Of a stretch of 10,640 bases of DNA, positions 6,533-10,640 are shown piece by piece. Numbering within the stretch: position 1 is the first letter of the stretch; each line of letters starts with the position of its first letter. The position numbers and the translations under genes are program-made. The notes under the pieces are model-generated. The model searched no databases. It worked only from the letters and a program-made list of their open reading frames with translations, and had not been told where the DNA came from. Origin of the DNA: an uncultured Clostridia bacterium. GTDB taxonomy: Bacteria; Bacillota; Clostridia; Oscillospirales; Oscillospiraceae. The stretch is from NCBI GenBank assembly GCA_946619065.1, contig CAMOLY010000027.1, positions 1 to 10,640 of the forward strand. The letters are read 5' to 3'.

Positions 6533-7864
6533 TTACGGTCTGATGAAGAAGGCCTCCAGCACCTTTTCCAGGTGCATGCCGTGGCTGCCCTTGAACAGCA
6601 GCACGTCTCCCGGCTGCGCGGCCTCGCGCAGAGCGGCGGTCATTGCCTCGCGGGAGTCAAAGTGCCGTCCCTTTTCCCCCGCAGCCTCCGCGATCCCGGC
6701 GCTGAGCGGGCCGAAGGCCAGCACCAGATCCGCGCATTGGGCGGCGATCTCGCCGACCCGCCTGTGGGCCTCCGGGCCGTGCTCGCCCAGCTCCAGCATA
6801 TCGCCGAGTACGGCGATCCGTCTGCCGGCGGTTTTCCGCCCGGCGAGGACCGACAGGGAAGCGGCCATTGATTCCGGCCCGGCGTTGTAGCAGTCGGCAA
6901 TCACGGTGTAGCCGTCCTGCTGGTAGATGTTCTGGCGGTTTCCGGTGTTGCGGAATCCGGCCAGACCGCGGACGATCTGCTCCGGCTCGGCGCCGCAGAC
7001 CAGCCCCACCAGAATCGCGGACAGGGCGTTGCGGACGTTGTGCACGCCGGCCACCGGCAGAACCACCGGGAACCGTCTGCCCAGTCCCACCGCAGTGAAG
7101 CGGGTTTCGCCGTCCTCCTCGCGGATCTCTTCAGCCCGCAGGTCGCAGCCTTCGCTCAGACCGAAGTACAGGGTTTTCCGCCCGGTCCCGGCCTTCTGGA
7201 GCAGATCGTCGTCGCCGTTCAGAATGACGGTGCCGTCTGCGTCCATACCGTCCAGGATCTCGAGCTTTGCCCGGCAGATGTTCTCCCGGGAGCCGAGATT
7301 GCCGATGTGCGCCGTGCCGATGCAGGTGATCACGGCAACGTCCGGCCGGGCAATTTTGCTCAGATAGGAGATTTCCCCTGCGTGGTTCATCCCCATCTCA
7401 ACCACGGCGGCCTCGCAGTCGGGCCGGAGATCCAGCACCGTGATCGGCACGCCGATGTCGTTGTTGTAATTCTTCTCCGTGTGCTGGGTGACAAATGCGG
7501 TCTCCAGCACTGCGGAGATCATCTCCTTGGTGGTGGTTTTCCCCACGCTGCCGGTCACGCCGATGACCTTCGCACCCAGTGTTTTCCGGTATTCCCGGGC
7601 CAGATCGCCCATCGCCTTCAGGGGGTCCGGGACGACGATCATCGGCACGCCGGGGATCCGCCGCGCGCCGAGTGCCCCGGCGGCGCCTTTTTCCAGGGCA
7701 GCGGGGATGAAGTCGTGCCCATCCCGCACACCCTGCAAGGCAGCGAAGAGGTTTCCGGGCTGCAGCTCCCGGGAGTCGTTCCGAATGCCGGAGAAGGTCC
7801 GTGCTTCCTCCTGGGGCAGGACAGCGCCGCCGCACCAAAGGGCGGCCTGACGGAAGGAAATCAT
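6533..7864 (-). CDS. murF: UDP-N-acetylmuramoyl-tripeptide--D-alanyl-D-alanine ligase MurF
   Basis: MurF is the cytoplasmic ATP-dependent ligase that adds the D-Ala-D-Ala dipeptide to UDP-MurNAc-tripeptide, completing the pentapeptide precursor. The 443 residues fit the family. The N-terminal substrate domain (about 1-95) includes FSGIRNDSRELQPGNLFAAL. The ATPase domain has the P-loop GSVGKTTTKEM (105-115), EKNYNNDIGVP (130-140), VVEMGMNHAGEI (154-165) and GTAHIGNLGSRENI (183-196). The C-terminal domain has CYNAGPESM (325-333) and AVLGDMLELGEHG (351-363). The more usual third motif is YNANPxSM, so Gly329 is a mild variant. The ATG at 7862-7864 overlaps the murE stop as ATGA, with AAGGAGGGA (7872-7880) 7 nt upstream, inside murE. 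Longer in-frame starts would lie within murE without a ribosome binding site. Confidence 0.97.
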   Translation of the reverse strand: MISFRQAALWCGGAVLPQEEARTFSGIRNDSRELQPGNLFAALQGVRDGHDFIPAALEKGAAGALGARRIPGVPMIVVPDPLKAMGDLAREYRKTLGAKVIGVTGSVGKTTTKEMISAVLETAFVTQHTEKNYNNDIGVPITVLDLRPDCEAAVVEMGMNHAGEISYLSKIARPDVAVITCIGTAHIGNLGSRENICRAKLEILDGMDADGTVILNGDDDLLQKAGTGRKTLYFGLSEGCDLRAEEIREEDGETRFTAVGLGRRFPVVLPVAGVHNVRNALSAILVGLVCGAEPEQIVRGLAGFRNTGNRQNIYQQDGYTVIADCYNAGPESMAASLSVLAGRKTAGRRIAVLGDMLELGEHGPEAHRRVGEIAAQCADLVLAFGPLSAGIAEAAGEKGRHFDSREAMTAALREAAQPGDVLLFKGSHGMHLEKVLEAFFIRP

Positions 7865-9321
7865 AGCCCGGTCCCTCCTTCGGATGCCAGTACCTTCGCG
7901 ACCTCCTCGCGCTCGTCGAGATGGGTCTTCTCGGTCCCGAGGATCTGGTAGGTCTCGTGGCCCTTGCCGCACAGGACGATGATGTCGTCCTTCCGCGCCT
8001 CGCGCATGGCCAGGGCGATTGCTGCGCGGCGGTTTTCCTCCACCAGATAGGGCTTTTCCGTGCCCTCGACCCCTGCGAGGATGTCCTGAATGATCTTTCC
8101 GGGCGCTTCCGTCCGGGGGTTATCCGAGGTGATGATCGCCAGATCGGAGCCCTCCACGCCGATTTTGCCCATGATCGGGCGCTTGATCGGGTCGCGGTCA
8201 CCGCCGCAGCCGAAGACTGCGATGACGCGCCCCCTGCAGAAGCCCTTCACCGAGCGCAGCACGTTGTCCAGGGCATCCGGGGTGTGGGCGTAGTCGATCA
8301 AAACCGTGTAGTCCTTCCCGGGCGTGGGAACGACTTCCATCCGGCCCTTGACGCCCTTCGCCTCTGCCAGTGCGCGGACGCAGGCCGCCGGCTCCAGCCC
8401 GAGGGCAAAGGCGCAGCCGAGAACGGTCATGGCGTTGCAGACCGTGAAGCCGCCGGGAATGCCGAGGCGGACCGGATAACTGCTGCCCTTCCAGACAAGA
8501 TCGAAGGCGACGTGATCAGCGCACAGGTCCGCGTGCTCGGCGCACAGATCCGCGTCCTTCCCGACGGAGCAGGTCAGCGGCTCGCACGGCGCCTCCGTCA
8601 TGGTCTTTACCACCATCGGATCGTCCGCGTTGAACACGCCCACGCCGCAGCGGGAGAAGAGAATTGCCTTTGCCTGCCGGTAGGCCTCCATCGTCTTGTG
8701 AAAGTCGAGGTGATCCTCGGTCAGATTCGTAAACGCCCCGACCGCGAAGTGCACGCAGTCCACGCGGCTGAGACACAGGGCGTGGGAGGAGACCTCCATC
8801 ACCACATGGGTGCAGCCCTTTGCGACCATCTGCGCGAAAAGCGCCTGCAGCTCGAAGCTCTCCGGCGTGGTGCGTTCGGTTTCCAGCACTTCGTCGCCGA
8901 TCATGTTCTGGATGGTTCCGATCAGACCGACCTTGGCGCCGATCACCCGCTCCAGCACCTGCTTGAGCAGATAGGTCGTCGTGGTCTTGCCGTTGGTTCC
9001 GGTCACGCCGATCACGGTCATCCGGTCTGCCGGGTGGCCGAACCAGTTTGCGCCCACGGCCGCCAGCGCCTTTCTGGTGTCGGCAACCAGTACGTAAGGA
9101 ATGTCGGTGTCCGGTCTGCGCTCGCACAGAACGCAGGCCGCGCCTTTTTCGGCTGCCGTCGGGATAAAGCGGTGTCCGTCCGTGGAGAAGCCGGTGACCG
9201 CCACAAACAGATGGCCTGGCTCGACCCTGCGGGAGTCATAGCTGACGCCGGTGATTTCCAGGGAGAGATCGGCGTCTGTCTCCAGGATCCGAATCCCCTC
9301 CAGCAATTCTTTGAGCTTCAT
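7861..9321 (-). CDS. murE: UDP-N-acetylmuramoyl-L-alanyl-D-glutamate--2,6-diaminopimelate ligase MurE
   Basis: MurE is the cytoplasmic ATP-dependent ligase that adds the third residue to the stem peptide. It has 486 residues, normal for the family. The N-terminal domain includes GVSYDSRRVEPGHLFVAV (25-42). The ATPase domain has the P-loop GVTGTNGKTTTTYLLK (105-120), TTPESFELQ (151-159), MEVSSHAL (175-182) and EAYRQAKAILF, whose Lys218 matches the carbamylated lysine. The C-terminal domain has DYAHTPDALDNVL (343-355), FGCGGDRDPIKRP (370-382) and CGKGHETYQ (451-459). TSDNPRTEAP (398-407) holds the DNPR motif that binds meso-diaminopimelate, so an m-DAP wall is predicted. The ATG at 9319-9321 lies 21 bp after the PBP stop. 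Its leader has GGATGTGAT, one mismatch from GGAGGTGAT, so it is a less perfect site than its neighbours have. A short tandem duplication affects residues 257-270. Confidence 0.97.
   Translation of the reverse strand: MKLKELLEGIRILETDADLSLEITGVSYDSRRVEPGHLFVAVTGFSTDGHRFIPTAAEKGAACVLCERRPDTDIPYVLVADTRKALAAVGANWFGHPADRMTVIGVTGTNGKTTTTYLLKQVLERVIGAKVGLIGTIQNMIGDEVLETERTTPESFELQALFAQMVAKGCTHVVMEVSSHALCLSRVDCVHFAVGAFTNLTEDHLDFHKTMEAYRQAKAILFSRCGVGVFNADDPMVVKTMTEAPCEPLTCSVGKDADLCAEHADLCADHVAFDLVWKGSSYPVRLGIPGGFTVCNAMTVLGCAFALGLEPAACVRALAEAKGVKGRMEVVPTPGKDYTVLIDYAHTPDALDNVLRSVKGFCRGRVIAVFGCGGDRDPIKRPIMGKIGVEGSDLAIITSDNPRTEAPGKIIQDILAGVEGTEKPYLVEENRRAAIALAMREARKDDIIVLCGKGHETYQILGTEKTHLDEREEVAKVLASEGGTGL
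8512..8553 (-). repeat. 21-bp imperfect tandem duplication inside murE
   Basis: Two adjacent 21-bp units (8512-8532 and 8533-8553) match at 18 of 21 positions. They encode ADLCAEH and ADLCADH in murE, in the central-domain stretch before the segment VAFDLVWKG. The duplication preserves the frame. It looks like a small slippage event that has since diverged. Confidence 0.7.
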
Positions 9322-9342
9322 GATATCACATCCAGTTTCGTA

Positions 9343-10640
9343 TTAGTCAAGGGCTGTTGTGTCGGTCAATTCCACGGTAATGGTCGTGCCGCGGGAAACC
9401 TCCGTGCCGGCCGCGCAATCCTGATCCGTAACCACGGCGTAGTAGAGCGACGAGCCCTTTGTCTGCAGATAGAGCCCGCTGTTTGCGAGGACGGCGTTTG
9501 CCTGGGCCAGCGTCAGGTTGCTCAGATCCGGCACAATCACCTTGTCGGTCGGGACCGGCTCGCCCATATAGAGGATGACCTGGGAGTTGCCGGGCAGCTT
9601 CTCATCCATCGCCGGGATCGTGCCGGTGACGGTCTCTCCGCTGCCGACGGTGAGATAGGTCAGACTCTCGGCCGCCAGCACCTGCGCGGCTTCCGCCTCG
9701 GTGAGATCCCGGACGTCCGGCATCTGCACGTTGACGGTCCGCATGTCGACGTCGGTGTAATCCGGCTGGACCCCGAGATAGAGCAGGGTGTCGGCGAAGA
9801 TGTCGCGGACCACCGGCGCTGCCATGACGCCGCCGGAGATGTGGAAGCCGGTGCCCTTTTTCGGCGTGTCGAGGGCGACCAGGCAGATGTACTTGGGCTG
9901 ATCCATCGGCACAATGCCCACGAAGGAAACGATCAGATCGTCGGTCTGGTTGCCGTTTTCATCGTAGACGTCCAGCTTCTCGGAGGATCCGGTCTTGCCG
10001 CCGATGCGGTAGCCGGTGAGCTTTGCGTTGCCGCCGGTTCCCTCGGTGACGACGGATTCGATCAGATTGCACATCAGCTCGGAGGTCTCCTTGCTGATGA
10101 CCTGCCGGATAACGGTCCTTCCGTTCTTCTGGACCACGTTTCCGTGTTCGTCCAAAACCTCGGAGACCACGTAGGGCTTCAGCAGGTATCCGCCGTTGAC
10201 GACGGCGGCGATGGCGCGGACCATCTGGATCGGCGTCGGCTTCACCGACTGGCCGAAGGCGATCGTCGTGAGCTGGGCGTTTTTGACAAATTCGTCCTTC
10301 GCATGGAAGACGCCCAGCGCCTCGCCCTGCATGTCGATTCCGGTCTTTTCCAGCAGACCGAAGGCTTCCACATAGTTGTAGAGCGCTTCACCGCCCAGCT
10401 TCAGACCGATGTCTGCGAAGGCGATGTTGCAGGAGTTCTGCAAGGCCTGCGCAGTGACCTGGCTGCCGTGGCCCTGGGGCTTCCAGCAGTGCAGGGTGGC
10501 CTCACGTCCGGGATAGTTCTTCTCGCCGGCACAGTAATAGGTGGTGTTCAGATCCACCGCACCTTCCTCGAGGGCGGCGGCCAGCGTGATGGTCTTAAAG
10601 GTGGAGCCGGGCTCGTATCCGTCCGAGACGCAGCGGTTTC
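9343..10640 (-). CDS. spoVD: Class B penicillin-binding protein (FtsI/SpoVD type) with two PASTA domains, 3' part
   Basis: This is an extracytoplasmic DD-transpeptidase that cross-links peptidoglycan with a SEDS polymerase such as the FtsW encoded downstream. The 5' part, with membrane anchor and dimerisation domain, lies beyond the right edge; about 431 residues remain. The frame is open to the edge, and the first visible residues include YEPGSTFK, which contains the catalytic SxxK (Ser codon 10603-10605). The second motif SCN is at 10426-10434 and the third, KTG in IGGKTGSS, at 9988-9996. Two PASTA domains follow: MPDVRDLTEAEAAQVL onward (about 9562-9723) and VPDLSNLTLAQANAVL onward (about 9367-9534). 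Cysteines lie 39 and 58 residues after the catalytic serine, the second within SCN, resembling the redox pair of Bacillus SpoVD. Position before murE fits spoVD or ftsI. SpoVD of B. subtilis has one PASTA domain, so a vegetative FtsI/PBP2x-like role is equally possible. Confidence 0.92.
   Translation of the reverse strand, partial: NRCVSDGYEPGSTFKTITLAAALEEGAVDLNTTYYCAGEKNYPGREATLHCWKPQGHGSQVTAQALQNSCNIAFADIGLKLGGEALYNYVEAFGLLEKTGIDMQGEALGVFHAKDEFVKNAQLTTIAFGQSVKPTPIQMVRAIAAVVNGGYLLKPYVVSEVLDEHGNVVQKNGRTVIRQVISKETSELMCNLIESVVTEGTGGNAKLTGYRIGGKTGSSEKLDVYDENGNQTDDLIVSFVGIVPMDQPKYICLVALDTPKKGTGFHISGGVMAAPVVRDIFADTLLYLGVQPDYTDVDMRTVNVQMPDVRDLTEAEAAQVLAAESLTYLTVGSGETVTGTIPAMDEKLPGNSQVILYMGEPVPTDKVIVPDLSNLTLAQANAVLANSGLYLQTKGSSLYYAVVTDQDCAAGTEVSRGTTITVELTDTTALD

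Noticed and set aside
5609..6871. 420-codon plus-strand open frame opposite mraY and murF
   Set aside because: Mirror of the mraY codons; a hydrophilic Asp/Glu/Gln/His-rich product is the expected complement of a membrane protein gene.
7040..7951. 303-codon plus-strand open frame opposite murF
   Set aside because: Antisense shadow of murF without a ribosome binding site or recognisable domain.
7865..7972. 36-codon N-terminal extension of murF
   Set aside because: It lies inside murE, is Arg/Gly-rich, and the ATGA-coupled ATG at 7864 has a good ribosome binding site.

Overview
The window is a contiguous stretch of a division and cell wall (dcw) cluster. Every gene is on the minus strand, so transcription runs from the right edge (10640) to the left edge (1). 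In transcription order it holds the 3' part of a class B penicillin-binding protein with two PASTA domains (FtsI/SpoVD type), then murE, murF, mraY, ftsW (or spoVE), murG, murA, ftsQ/divIB, and the 5' part of ftsZ. All internal genes are intact, with no frameshift. I see no RNA gene, mobile element, CRISPR array or foreign island.

The organism is most likely a GC-rich member of the Clostridia (Bacillota), plausibly near Oscillospirales. The reasons are strong AAGGAGG-type ribosome binding sites, the SpoVD-like PASTA protein at the head of the cluster, and murA sitting between murG and ftsQ, where Bacillus has murB. MurE carries the DNPR signature of meso-diaminopimelate-adding enzymes, so the peptidoglycan is predicted to be of the m-DAP type. 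This placement is inference from protein motifs and gene order, not from a database match.

Layout from right to left: PBP 3' part (9343-10640), murE (7861-9321), murF (7861-7864 overlap, to 6533), mraY (5504-6493), a 98-bp spacer with hairpins, ftsW (4230-5405), murG (3112-4233, 4-bp overlap with ftsW), murA from a TTG start (1811-3052), a 123-bp spacer with an imperfect hairpin, ftsQ (494-1687), a 147-bp AT-rich spacer carrying a near-consensus sigma-A promoter, and ftsZ (1-346, partial). Junctions are tight, and two are ATGA overlaps, so this is probably one operon with an extra promoter for ftsZ. No gene-free stretch exceeds 150 bp.

Together the genes make and polymerise lipid II at the septum. 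MurA commits UDP-GlcNAc to the pathway, MurE and MurF add the third residue and the terminal dipeptide, MraY and MurG build lipid I and lipid II, FtsW and the PBP polymerise and cross-link, and FtsQ and FtsZ organise the divisome. Genes often present in such clusters but missing from this stretch are murD (expected between mraY and ftsW), murC, murB and ftsA.

The most notable observation is that MurA has aspartate where the fosfomycin-target cysteine normally lies, predicting intrinsic fosfomycin resistance. Other points are a SpoVD-like cysteine pair near the PBP active site, a low-complexity insertion in the FtsQ POTRA domain, and a private ftsZ promoter. I did not find a previously undescribed system: this is a core housekeeping locus with some unusual details.
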